Source: Brassica napus | Taxonomy: Eukaryota > Streptophyta > Magnoliopsida > Brassicales > Brassicaceae | Assembly (NCBI RefSeq): GCF_020379485.1 | Contig: NW_026014892.1 | Span: 248,001 to 312,000 of the forward strand | Direction of reading: 5' to 3' | DNA length: 64,000 nucleotides | Shown: one piece after another, positions 10,394 to 19,501 of the stretch | Position numbering within the stretch: the stretch's first letter is position 1 | Layout: the number at the start of each line of letters is the position of its first letter | Translations under genes and position numbers: made by a program | Notes under the pieces: generated by a model | Database searches by the model: none | What the model was told of the DNA's origin: nothing | The model's input: only the letters and a program-made list of their open reading frames with translations

Positions 10394-13300
10394 TTACCTT
10401 GCAGCCTTGGTAAATACATCAGCCAACTGATCTTCACTCCTAGTATAACATGGCAAGATGACTCCTAGGACAATCATCTGCCTCACCTTGTGGCAATCAA
10501 CCTCAATGTGCTTTGTCCTCTCATGGAACACCGAGTTGGAGGCTATGTGAATGGCGGCCTGGTTGTCACAATGCATTGTCATTGGAGTGTCTTGTTTTAT
10601 CTCCAAATGCTTCAAGATGCCCTTGATCCAAACTAGCTCGTTTGTAAGCTTCAGCATAGCTCTATACTCAGCTTCTGCACTTGAGCATGACACCACCTTC
10701 TGTTTCTTACTCTTCCAAGTCACCAAGTTGCCTCCAATGAATGTGCAATAGCCGGTTGTTGATCTCCTGTCAGCTCTATCACCTGCCCAATCTGCATCAC
10801 AATAGCCCACCACTTCTGTGCTTCCATTGCACCCCATCCATACTCCTTGATCCGGCGAGCCATTCAGATACATTAGTAGCCTCTCCACCATACGCCAATG
10901 ATGTTCCTTGGGAAGCTGCATGTGTTGACTCACCTGATTCACAGCAAAGCATATATCAGGTCTTGTGATGGTAAGATAAATCAATTTGCCAACAAGTTTT
11001 CTATAGAGTTTAGGATCATGAAATGGCTTGCTGTCTTCAATCTCCCCCTCTCTTGGTACTTTGTAGCCATCCTCCATTGGCATCCTTGCTGTCTTGCCTC
11101 CATAAGCACCTGCACCTTTCAAAAGATCAAGTGTATACTTCCTTTGGGACATGAACAAACCTTCCTTGGATCTACAAATCTCAATTCCAAGAAAGTATTT
11201 CATTTCTCCCAAGTCTTTTATTTCAAACATAGACTTTAGAAACTCCTTGGTTGCTTTGATACCTTCCTTATCACTCCCTGTGATAATGATATCATCCACA
11301 TACACAAGGAGAGCAACCATACCTGAGGGAGTAGTGAGGGTAAAGAGAGTATGGTCCAATTCTGACTTCTTAAAACCTCGGCCGTTCAGAGTTGTGCTCA
11401 ACTTGTTGTACCAAGCTCTTGGTGATTGCTTCAACCCATAGATAGCCTTCTTTAGCCTCAGTACATTCCCTCTTTTCACTAGATGTTCAAGACCAGGTGG
11501 AGGATACATGTATACTTCATCCTCAAGTTCTCCTTGTAAGAATGCATTCTTCACATCCATTTGCCACAATCCCCATCCAAGATTAACTGCCAAGCTTAGT
11601 ACAATTCTAATGGTATGTAACTTGGCTACTGGTGCAAATGTCTCAATGTAATCCTCTCCATATGTTTGAGTGAACCCTCTTGCTACTAATCTAGTCTTCT
11701 TCCTCTCAATCTGCCCATCAGCCTTGTATTTGATTGTGAAGATCCATCTACTAGATACTGCCTTCTTCCCTTTTGGTAGTTCACTCTCATACCATGTATC
11801 ATTCTTGATCATAGCTCCTGCCTCAGCTCCTACTGATTCCTTCCATTCCTTATCCTTCATTGCCTCTTCATAGCTTCTTGGAATGTGATTCTCATCTAAG
11901 TTTACCATGAATGCACAATGTGCTTCTGGATATTTAGCAAAAGAACACACGGCCTGAGTAGGATGCTTCACAGCTTGGGCATTGTAGTACACTCTTGTGT
12001 TTACCCAACTGGAAGGATCCTTTCTCAGCCTTGTACTTCTTCTCAACACTGGTCCTTCTTGCGCCATCTCTTGTTCTTCTTCTTGTGGCAGCACACTTGG
12101 TTCAGATCTTTCTTCTCCTAGCTGACTTGCTTCAGCTCCTTCTTCCCTTAGCTGACTCTCTTCAGCTTCTTGTTGATCATTTGATTCCACAGCTTGATCA
12201 TGAGAACCAGAACTCTCTTCTCTACTTGTCTCTTCACGGTTTTGAGTTCTTGTTTCATTCCCCCCCTCATGGTCAAGATTGGAGGTCTGATGATCCGGTA
12301 CTGGAGTAGTGCTTCTTCCACCTTGATTCATGTTGATTCCAAGACCCTCTAGGATAATCCTCAATGTTTCAGCTCTATCAGAAGTGAGATCTTTCAAATC
12401 ATCTTGAGTCTGCTCCTCATAGTATCCTTTTTCTTCAACAAACTTCACTTCTCTAGATACTAACACTCTCCTTGTGTTAGGATCATAGCACTTGTATCCT
12501 TTCTGACTTGATGAATATCCAATAAACATTGCCTTTGAACTCTTAGCTTCTAGCTTGTTTCTTATCTCTCCAGGCACCATCACAAAACACAAACATCCAA
12601 AGATCTTCATATGCTCTAGAGAGGGTTTGTACTGATTCAGTACCTCAAACGGTGATTGTCCTTGAAGAATCAGAGTTGGTGTCCTGTTGATGAGATAACA
12701 AGCCGTAGCAACTGCATCACTCCAAAACTTCTTAGGCACGTTGGATTGAAACATCATGGACCTGGCTACTTCCATCAAATGCCTGTTCTTCCTCTCAGCC
12801 ACACCATTCTGTTGTGGGGTATAGGGACAGCTTGTCTGATGAAGGATTCCATGCTGAGATAGGTGTAGTTTGAATGCTTGTCCCGTGTACTCTCCTCCAT
12901 TATCTGACCTAAAAATCTTTATCTTGGCATTGTAATGGTTAGTCACATAGGCTTGAAAGTTTTTAAATGCATCAAGTACCCTATCTTTGGTTGGAATTAG
13001 GGTTAACCAGGTGTATTTGGATTTTTCATCAATGAAAGTTACATAGTACTTATGGTTGTCTCTAGACAGGCAAGGTGCAGTCCAAACATCAGAATGAATG
13101 AGATCAAAACATTTTTCATAAACAGTAGTAGACTTGGTAAAGACAGTTCTACAATGCTTGCCTAAAATGCAAGCTTCACACTCATTATTCTCAAAGGAAA
13201 CACCTGGCAACATCAGTTTTAAAGCCTTATTATGAGGGTGTCCTAATCTAGCATGCCACAATGCATTTTTACTTAAACTAGAACCAGAAACAGAAGTAAA

Positions 13301-14890
13301 CGAGCAGCTATATCTAGAAACAGGAGTGAGATCTTCAAGTAAATATAGCTCTCCTTTAGTCACTCCCTTTCCAATCATCTTGCTGCTTTTAATATCCTGA
13401 AACTTCACATCATTAGGACTGAATATAACATTGCATTGCAAATCAGTAGCACATTTCTTAACAGATAACAAGTTTGAAGTAAATTCAGGCATATAAAAAG
13501 CTTTAGTTTCCTTATCAAACAGTTTAAGACTTCCTATTCCTCTAATAGGAATCTTATCTCCATTAGCAATCATTACATTTCCATTCATTGGTACAATGTT
13601 TTTAATCAAATTAGTGTCACTTATCATATGATGAGATGCACCTGAATCAATCACTAATGGCTTAATGTCATGAGAACTAGCAATATGTGCAAGGATACTA
13701 GATGGTTTGAATGCATGATCATTTCTAGCAAAGTTTGCAATCCTAGATTGATTTACCATTTCTATCAAGCTCTCATGCATCCTATCAGTTCTAGTTAGAT
13801 TCTTATAGTTCTCTACTACACTAGCACCAAATGAATACCCAAAGGTGTTACCATTCTCCTTGAACAACTTAATGAGAGCATCAAGGTCGGATCTCCTTAG
13901 ATACTCTTGATCATTGTTCCCACGGTTGCTTGGTGCTCCAGTGTAGGCTACAAGAGACTTCCCATCACCTGCCTCACGCCCATCTATCTCCTTTCCTTTG
14001 TTTGTACCAGCACCACTTGTACCATCCGAGACATTAGCCCTTGCCTCACGATCCTTCATGAACTTAGCCGGCTTGAGGTGAGGGTGGAGTATCCAGCATT
14101 GGCTCTTCTTGTGGCCATGCTTCTTGCAGTGATCACAACTCCCATTGAACCTCCTCTCCTCAAACTTCCCATGCGCAGCCTTGTTTGCTTGTGGAGCTTC
14201 ACTCCCCTCCTCTTGAGTTGCTTGACTTGCAAGGGAAAGGTCTCCTTTCTTCCCAAACAGCCCAATGGAGCCTTGCTCCTTCTGAATCCGTGCACACACA
14301 TCCTCAAGGTCAGGTAGAGTATCCTCCCTAAGTAGGTGCTGGATGAGACCGTTGTACGCTGGGTTTAGGGTGAGGAGTAACCCAAAGACCTTATCTTGCT
14401 CTCTCCTCTTGTTAAGCTCATCAGCATCCGTTGTGCTTGGCCTAAGCATCTCCATCTCGGACCAGAGGCTTCTGAATCTTCCTAGATGCTTAGTGAACTC
14501 CATGTCTTCTTGTACAAGGTTGTTGATAGCTTGCTTCACCTCAAACACTCGGCTTAGGTTTGAAGTGTTGCCATACACCTTCTTCAAAGTATCCCACAGC
14601 TCTTTAGCAGACTCACAGTAGCTGTATGCATCCAGAATAGCCGGCTCAAGGGACGCATGAAGCACAGACATCACCAACATGTCCTCTTGATGCCACTTCT
14701 CTTCTGCCTTGCTTGCGGCTTCATCTTCAGCCTCTCCTTGAGTGATGAGCTTTGGAGCTTCTCCTGGCGTGATGTGCTTCCAAAGCCCCTTGCTTCCCAC
14801 TGTGGTTCTCACCATCCGAGACCACACCAAGTAGTTGTTTCCCTTGAAACACACCGCCACTTTCATGTTCATGTTCATCCCACTCTCCAT
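10394..14890 (-). CDS. RT-H Gag-Pol polyprotein (1498 aa)
   Basis: One uninterrupted frame from ATG 14890 (MESGMNMNMK). Gag motif FKGNNYLVWSRMV at 15-27, helical core about 70-210, CCHC zinc knuckle C252, C255, H260, C265. Protease D415-S416-G417. Pre-integrase zinc motif H546, H551, C571, C574. Integrase triad D601, D663, E699 (D-X61-D-X35-E). Acidic linker about 850-945. RT with D1112 and Y1197-V-D-D1200. RNase H D1365, E1406, D1442, D1491. It ends at KAAR because a CAA codon became TAA (10396-10394); relatives continue about 20 residues (QKTMESIHIRLGLIDLG...). All catalytic residues precede the stop, so activity may survive. Confidence 0.95.
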   Translation of the reverse strand: MESGMNMNMKVAVCFKGNNYLVWSRMVRTTVGSKGLWKHITPGEAPKLITQGEAEDEAASKAEEKWHQEDMLVMSVLHASLEPAILDAYSYCESAKELWDTLKKVYGNTSNLSRVFEVKQAINNLVQEDMEFTKHLGRFRSLWSEMEMLRPSTTDADELNKRREQDKVFGLLLTLNPAYNGLIQHLLREDTLPDLEDVCARIQKEQGSIGLFGKKGDLSLASQATQEEGSEAPQANKAAHGKFEERRFNGSCDHCKKHGHKKSQCWILHPHLKPAKFMKDREARANVSDGTSGAGTNKGKEIDGREAGDGKSLVAYTGAPSNRGNNDQEYLRRSDLDALIKLFKENGNTFGYSFGASVVENYKNLTRTDRMHESLIEMVNQSRIANFARNDHAFKPSSILAHIASSHDIKPLVIDSGASHHMISDTNLIKNIVPMNGNVMIANGDKIPIRGIGSLKLFDKETKAFYMPEFTSNLLSVKKCATDLQCNVIFSPNDVKFQDIKSSKMIGKGVTKGELYLLEDLTPVSRYSCSFTSVSGSSLSKNALWHARLGHPHNKALKLMLPGVSFENNECEACILGKHCRTVFTKSTTVYEKCFDLIHSDVWTAPCLSRDNHKYYVTFIDEKSKYTWLTLIPTKDRVLDAFKNFQAYVTNHYNAKIKIFRSDNGGEYTGQAFKLHLSQHGILHQTSCPYTPQQNGVAERKNRHLMEVARSMMFQSNVPKKFWSDAVATACYLINRTPTLILQGQSPFEVLNQYKPSLEHMKIFGCLCFVMVPGEIRNKLEAKSSKAMFIGYSSSQKGYKCYDPNTRRVLVSREVKFVEEKGYYEEQTQDDLKDLTSDRAETLRIILEGLGINMNQGGRSTTPVPDHQTSNLDHEGGNETRTQNREETSREESSGSHDQAVESNDQQEAEESQLREEGAEASQLGEERSEPSVLPQEEEQEMAQEGPVLRRSTRLRKDPSSWVNTRVYYNAQAVKHPTQAVCSFAKYPEAHCAFMVNLDENHIPRSYEEAMKDKEWKESVGAEAGAMIKNDTWYESELPKGKKAVSSRWIFTIKYKADGQIERKKTRLVARGFTQTYGEDYIETFAPVAKLHTIRIVLSLAVNLGWGLWQMDVKNAFLQGELEDEVYMYPPPGLEHLVKRGNVLRLKKAIYGLKQSPRAWYNKLSTTLNGRGFKKSELDHTLFTLTTPSGMVALLVYVDDIIITGSDKEGIKATKEFLKSMFEIKDLGEMKYFLGIEICRSKEGLFMSQRKYTLDLLKGAGAYGGKTARMPMEDGYKVPREGEIEDSKPFHDPKLYRKLVGKLIYLTITRPDICFAVNQVSQHMQLPKEHHWRMVERLLMYLNGSPDQGVWMGCNGSTEVVGYCDADWAGDRADRRSTTGYCTFIGGNLVTWKSKKQKVVSCSSAEAEYRAMLKLTNELVWIKGILKHLEIKQDTPMTMHCDNQAAIHIASNSVFHERTKHIEVDCHKVRQMIVLGVILPCYTRSEDQLADVFTKAAR

Positions 14891-15137
14891 GTTGAATGTA
14901 GAACCCTTTAGACTTCAATAACTTTCTCTTGAGGTAACTGTCTTGAGCGAACACTAGTAGCTTCACCTTTTACCCACACAGCTTCAATAACACCTCACAC
15001 AACCAATAGAACTCAGAAAGACTACCCAGAACCGCTTAAGAACACACGAACACAAAACTGTCTCTTCAAAGCTTCAATCTTGAATCTTTAAAGAACCCAA
15101 CGAAACCAAGTTTCCTATGAACCTGGCTCTGATACCA
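14891..15137 (-). promoter_or_regulatory. RT-H primer-binding site and 5' leader
   Basis: Complement of 15122-15137 is the iMet primer-binding site, abutting the LTR. The leader of about 230 bp shows no convincing GTTCTTGAG repeat array, unlike the class without a zinc knuckle. No other gene is seen. Confidence 0.88.
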
Positions 15138-15737
15138 TATCACTTTTAGGATTGAGTAGAGTAATCTGAGTAAATAAGAAAGACTAGAAGTGTTTTAGAA
15201 GAGATTTGAGTATGAAATGAGATTAGGAGTCTAGCATAGAATCATTGTGAGAATAAAGACTAAGAGAGACTCATAACTTGCTTAATCTTATTAATGAGAG
15301 AGTTTACATATTTATATGAAGGAGATAGCTAGGGTTTTCGTATACAAGAGGATAAGGTAAGCATGTGGAGTCAATGCCTAATTCAAAACTATCCAATAAG
15401 GAGAGTCATCCGTGTGAGGCCTCTCTAGCTGGCTGATGCTTTTGCTTTTACTTTCCAGCTGTGACAGCCTGTCCAAGACTCTCCCTTATCCTTTCCAACG
15501 GTCTGATCCATCCTCCAAAGGCTAAGGTAACTTCTCCTCTTTACTTAAGTAACTTGGGTACCTAGTGGTGGGGTTTGGTTGAGCTTTGGTCGATCCCATC
15601 TTGTACGGATGGTACGGCCATGTACGGCCTTGTACGGACTGGTTGATCCCAAAGCTCCCAAACCTTCCTAGTCTCCCTTCTCCTCATTCTACTCAAACCT
15701 CATCTCCCTTCTTCACTTAACTCAGCTCATCTCAACA
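15138..15737 (-). repeat. RT-H 5' LTR
   Basis: 600 bp, matching 9590-10190 with about eight substitutions. GTACGG at 15603, 15612, 15622 and 15632. Confidence 0.94.
15309..15374 (-). promoter_or_regulatory. RT-H U3 core promoter module
   Basis: TTGACTCCACATGC (complement of 15361-15374) followed on the coding strand by a TATAAATA box (complement of 15309-15316). Between them is ACGAAAACCCTAG, a weaker form of the TTTCGAAA seen elsewhere. Confidence 0.5.
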
Positions 15738-17365
15738 AAAGACTGAGTTAGAAGCAATGTGGATAGCTGCTTGATTGTCACAATGCATTGTCATAGGAGT
15801 ACTCTGCTCAATCTCCAAATGCTTCAAGATCCTCTTGATCCATACCAACTCGTTTGTCAGCTTCAACATGGCTCTATACTCAGCTTCAGCACTTGAACAG
15901 GAGATAACCTTCTGCTTCTTACTCTTCCAAGTGACCAAGTTCCCTCCAATGAATGTACAATACCCAGTAGTTGATCTCCTGTCCACTCTATCTCCTGCCC
16001 AATCAGCATCACAATATCCAACCACTTCTGTACTGCCATTACAACCCATCCAAACTCCTTGACCAGACGTGCCACTCAAATACCTCAGTATCCTATCAAC
16101 CATCTTCCAATGATGGACCTTTGGCGCCTGCATATGTTGACTCACTTGATTCACCGCAAAGCATATATCTGGCCTAGTGATGGTCAAGTAGATCAGCTTG
16201 CCAACCATCTTCCTGTATAGCTTAGGATCCTCAAATAGCTGCTTCTCTTCAACCTCCCCCTCACGCAGAATCTTATATCCCTCCTCGAGAGGTGTCTTGG
16301 CTATCTTTCCTCCAAGCACATCAGTCTCCTTCAACATATCCATAGTATACTTCCTTTGAGACATAAACAAACCCTCCTTTGATCTGCATATCTCAATGCC
16401 CAGAAAATACTTCATCTCTCCCAAATCCTTGATGTCAAACACAGATTTGAGAAACTCCTTAGTGGCCTGAATCCCTGCCTTATCACTTCCTGTGATAATC
16501 AAATCATCCACATACACTAGAATCACAATGCTCCCTGAAGGTCCTGTCAAGGTGAAGAGAGTGTGATCTAGTTCAGACTTCCTAAAGCCTCTCCCATTGA
16601 GTGTTGTACTCAGCTTCCTGTACCAAGCTCTAGGTGACTGCTTCAACCCATATATTGCTTTCTTCAATCTCAAAACATTCCCTGGCTTTACTAGATGCTC
16701 AAGACCAGGAGGTGGATGCATGTATACTTCATCTTCAAGTTCACCTTGCAAGAAAGCATTCTTCACATCCATTTGCCACAAATCCCACTCCAAGTTTGTT
16801 GCAATGAATAACACAATTCGAATTGTATGAAGCTTGGCCACTGGTGCAAAAGTATCAATGTAATTTTCCCCATAAGTCTGTGTAAATCCTCTTGCAACCA
16901 GCCTAGTCTTGCGCCTATCTACCTCCCCATTTGCAAGATACTTGATGGTGAAGATCCATCTGCTTGAAGCTGCCTTCTTCTCTTTAGGTAACTCACTCTC
17001 ATACCAAGTATCATTCCTGATCATTGCATCCCTTTCATCTCCTACTGAATCTCTCCAAACCTTGTGCTTCATAGTTTCTTCATAAGATCTTGGTATCTCA
17101 TTCTCATCCAAGTTACACATAAACACCATGTGCTCTTCTGGATATTCTGCAAAGGAACATACGACTTGAGAAGGATGCTCCACAGCCTGGGCATTGTAGT
17201 ACACTCTCGTGTTTACCCAGTTGGAAGCATCCCTCTTTATCCTTGTGCTCCTTCGCAAAACCTGAACCTGATCCTCAGCTTGAACCTCTGCTTGAACCTC
17301 TGTTTCTGTCTCACTCACCTCCTCTGGATCATGAACCTCTCCCTGCTCATTCACACCGACCTGAG

Positions 17366-17736
17366 AAGATATATATGAATAGATAAGGCTGATAAAGTGA
17401 ATTTCGAAATCCATAAGCATGTGGACTCAATGGACAGGCTGGAACTCCTTTTGAAATGCTTGGCTGTGTTTCCTCACATGCTTGCTATAGTAATAAAGCA
17501 TTTTCCCCTTTCCAGCTCAAGACAGCCTGTCCATGTGCTCCTTATCCTCTCCAAATACCCTTGGACGTTTTTACTCTCCAAATGGATGTAAAGTAACTTC
17601 CCAAGCTCTAACTTAGTTACCTTTATCCAGAAATGGTGAAACTCCAAAGTTACTGTGGTAAAAACTCCAAAGTTACTGTCTCACTTCATTCATCCCCAAA
17701 GCTTCATCTCTTCACTTCTTGGTCTTCATCTCAACA
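17366..17736 (-). repeat. RT-G 5' LTR, truncated
   Basis: Starts within the LTR at AAGATATATATGAATAG and runs to the normal end CTCAACA at 17736. The outer about 130 bp (R/U5 side) and primer-binding site are missing. The junction near 17365 has little homology, pointing to end-joining or template switching. Confidence 0.85.
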
Positions 17737-17741
17737 ACCAC

Positions 17742-18738
17742 CTCATCTGGTATTGTGGTGTTGCTTGTGTATGTGGATGATATCATCATCACAGGCAGTG
17801 ATAAGGAAGGTATTAAGGCTACAAAGGAGTATCTCAAGGCAAGCTTTGAAATTAAAGACTTGGGGGAAATGAAGTATTTTCTTGGGATTGAGATATGCAG
17901 ATCAAAGGAAGGATTGTTTATGTCCCAAAGGAAGTATGTGATTGATCTCTTGAAGGGAGCAGATGCCTATGGAGGAAAGACAGCCAAGATGCCAATGGAG
18001 GATGGTTACAAGGTTCCACGTGAGGGGGAGATTGAGGATAGCAATCCGTTCCATGATCCTAAGCTATATAGGAAGCTAGTGGGGAAGTTGATTTATCTTA
18101 CCATTACTAGACCTGATGTGTGTTTTGCGGTGAATCAAGTAAGTCAACACATGCAAGTTCCTAAGGAGCACCATTGGCGGATGGTGGAAAGGATCTTGAT
18201 GTATCTGAATGGAACTACTGGTCTTGGAGTATGGATGGGATGTAACAAGAGTACTGAGGTTGTAGGCTACTGTGATGCAGATTGGGCTGGAGACCGAGCA
18301 GACAGAAGATCAACCACAGGCTATTGTACATTCATTGGTGGTAACTTGGTCACTTGGAAGAGTAAGAAGCAGAAGGTAGTGTCCTGTTCCAGTGCTGAGG
18401 CCGAGTATAGAGCAATGCTGAAGCTTACAAATGAGCTAGTGTGGATAAAAGGGATTTTGAAGCATCTGGAGATTATTCAAGCAACGCCAATGACAATGCA
18501 TTGTGATAATCAAGCAGCTATCCACATTGCATCTAATTCTGTGTTCCATGAGAGAACAAAGCACATTAAGGTTGATTGTCACAAGGTGAGGCAGATGATG
18601 ATTCTTGGGGTGATTCTACCTTGTTATACTCGGAGTGAGGATCAGTTAGCAGATGTGTTCACAAAGGCAGCAAGGCAAAAGACAATGGAGTCCATACACA
18701 TCAGGTTAGGACTCATTGATCTCTCGCCTAAGGGCTAG
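17742..18738 (+). pseudogene. RT-E RT and RNase H C-terminal part
   Basis: Open through RT from SSGIVVLLVYVDDIIITGSDKEG to the end of RNase H (GYCDADWAGD, SSAEAEYRA, HCDNQAA, LADVFTKAAR), finishing ...LGLIDLSPKG. The sequence DLLKGADAYGGKTAKMPMEDGYKVPREGEIED is of the RT-H type, not the DMLKETDVLGGK type of RT-J, F and K, although the 5' half of RT-E is J-like. The upstream half of RT is missing. The frame itself has no stop. Confidence 0.9.
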
Positions 18739-18885
18739 TCTATACACTCTCCTGATCATGTGATCTCTACTCTTTCCTCATTAAGGTTTTGTCCCAATGG
18801 GTTTTCCTTAATGAGGTTTTAATGAGGGAGATCTCATGGTCCTTCCAAGCTTGACTTGTTCCACATGGTCAAGCTTGAGGGGGAG
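18739..18885 (+). promoter_or_regulatory. RT-E 3' untranslated region: stem-loops and polypurine tract
   Basis: Hairpin AAGCTTGAC / GTCAAGCTT at 18847-18876, a perfect 9-bp stem, touches the polypurine tract GAGGGGGAG (18877-18885), which abuts the 3' LTR. The sequence before it contains CTCATTAAGG...TTAATGAGG arms. Confidence 0.75.
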
Positions 18886-19368
18886 TGTTGAGATGAGAGA
18901 ATAAAGAGTTGATATATTGAGAGAGGAAGAGATTTGGAGCAGACAGTAACTTTGGAGTTTTACTGTGGTAACTTTATTTTAACCACAGTAACTACTTGGG
19001 GAAGTTATCTGATGGGATGAGAAGGTAACTTAGTGAAGAGAAGAGATGAGATTCGACCAGAAAGGATAAGGAAGGATAAGGGAGCACTTTGACAGCCTGT
19101 ATGATGCTGGAAAGGAGAGGATGCTTTTACACTAGTGCAAGCATGTGAGAAAGCACAGCCAAGTGATTCAAAAGGAGTTCCAGCCTGTCATTTGACTACA
19201 CATGCTTATACATTTCGAATTTCCTTGTTGCTCTCTCTATTAATACTTGTAAACCTCATCAGTTATTAATTAATGGAGTTTTGAGTCTCTCTCTCTCTTG
19301 TTCTTAATCTCCAATCTCTTTACGTCTCAGATTAAACTTAATCACTCTTTAAATCACAAAATCTAATA
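18886..19368 (+). repeat. RT-E 3' LTR
   Basis: 483 bp; pairs with 1074-1556. TSD CCAGG follows at 19369-19373 and the RT-D LTR resumes. Confidence 0.94.
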
Positions 19369-19501
19369 CCAGGTAACTTCTCTTCCTTTCACTTAGTTAC
19401 CACAGTAACACTAAAGTTACTGTGGTAAATCCCAAACTTACTGACTGCCCCAATACACTTTCTCTATCAATGTATCCACTCCTCATCACCTCATCTCAAC
19501 A

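Larger units (their letters stand above)
9590..15737 (-). mobile_element. RT-H: nearly intact Ty1/copia element
   Basis: A 6148-bp insertion in RT-G RNase H, TSD AAAGA. LTRs are 601 and 600 bp (9590-10190 and 15138-15737) with about eight substitutions and one indel. Primer-binding site, polypurine tract and a single long gag-pol frame are all present. A late stop codon is the only protein lesion I see. It is the deepest element of the seven-level nest. Confidence 0.95.
9393..17365 (-). pseudogene. RT-G pol remnant (RT and RNase H), split by RT-H
   Basis: The C-terminal 66 codons of RNase H (9393-9589, ending ...LTPRS) are separated by RT-H from 15743-17365, which codes the end of the linker (LRRSTRIKRDASNWVNTRVYYN), RT (WQMDVKNAF, YVDD) and most of RNase H (YCDADWAGD, SSAEAEYRA, HCDNQAA). 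TSD AAAGA (9585-9589 and 15738-15742) marks the split. At about 17365 the linker runs directly into LTR sequence, so Gag, protease and integrase are lost. Confidence 0.9.
8749..17736 (-). mobile_element. RT-G: Ty1/copia element with internal deletion, hosting RT-H
   Basis: Same subfamily as RT-F. Left LTR 8749-9250 is complete. Right LTR (17366-17736) lacks its outer about 130 bp, plus primer-binding site, gag, protease and integrase. Shared variants (GAATAGATAAGG and GTGAATTTCG where RT-F has GAAGAG and GTAAAT) show both LTRs belong to one element. Flanks disagree: CTCTC on the left, ACCAC on the right. ACCAC fits the RT-E RT codons, so the left flank was probably replaced by a deletion. Confidence 0.85.
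1074..19368 (+). mobile_element. RT-E: Ty1/copia element broken up by RT-F, s4 and RT-G
   Basis: Both LTRs are 483 bp (1074-1556 and 18886-19368), differ at about five positions and are flanked by CCAGG (1069-1073 and 19369-19373). The internal region survives as 1557-2440, 7904-8317 and 17742-18885. Beyond the insertions it has an internal deletion joining gag to integrase and a loss between 8317 and the RT domain. The first part codes RT-J-like Gag and integrase, the last part RT-H-like RT and RNase H. It cannot make its own proteins. Confidence 0.93.
1..19501 (-). mobile_element. RT-D: Ty1/copia element, 5' end only, interrupted by s1 and RT-E
   Basis: Minus-strand element whose body lies left of the window. 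Visible parts are the first Gag codons (1-53), leader, primer-binding site (189-204) and a 5' LTR split into 205-376, 854-1073 and 19374-19501 (about 520 bp once insertions are removed). Solo LTR s1 (TSD TTTCG) and RT-E (TSD CCAGG) separate the pieces. The right flank, from 19502, is the gag frame of RT-C, so RT-D sits inside RT-C. Its own TSD should start GGAAG at 19502; the partner copy is off the window. The Gag start and leader repeats place it with RT-F and RT-K. Confidence 0.88.
205..19501 (-). repeat. RT-D 5' LTR, in three pieces
   Basis: Reads in reverse from TAAACACTTTTG at 205 to ...CTCATCTCAACA at 19501, which is TGTTGAGATGAG...GTGTTTA on the coding strand. Pieces 205-376, 854-1073 and 19374-19501 join cleanly once s1 and RT-E, each with one TSD copy, are removed. 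It carries the GCATGTGGAGTCAA U3 motif (864-877) and, in the last piece, the CCACAGTAAC / ACTGTGG dyad. Confidence 0.85.

Noticed and set aside
10898..11239. Antisense open frames opposite RT and RNase H that recur in many copies (also near 23043, 41667, 47136, 61305)
   Set aside because: They recur only because the sense coding sequence is conserved. Their sequence mirrors the RT codons and none shows an independent start context or domain.
17719..17741. Apparent start of the RT-E RT frame at MVFIS
   Set aside because: This is the end of the RT-G LTR read through into RT-E; the coding fragment starts after the ACCAC flank.
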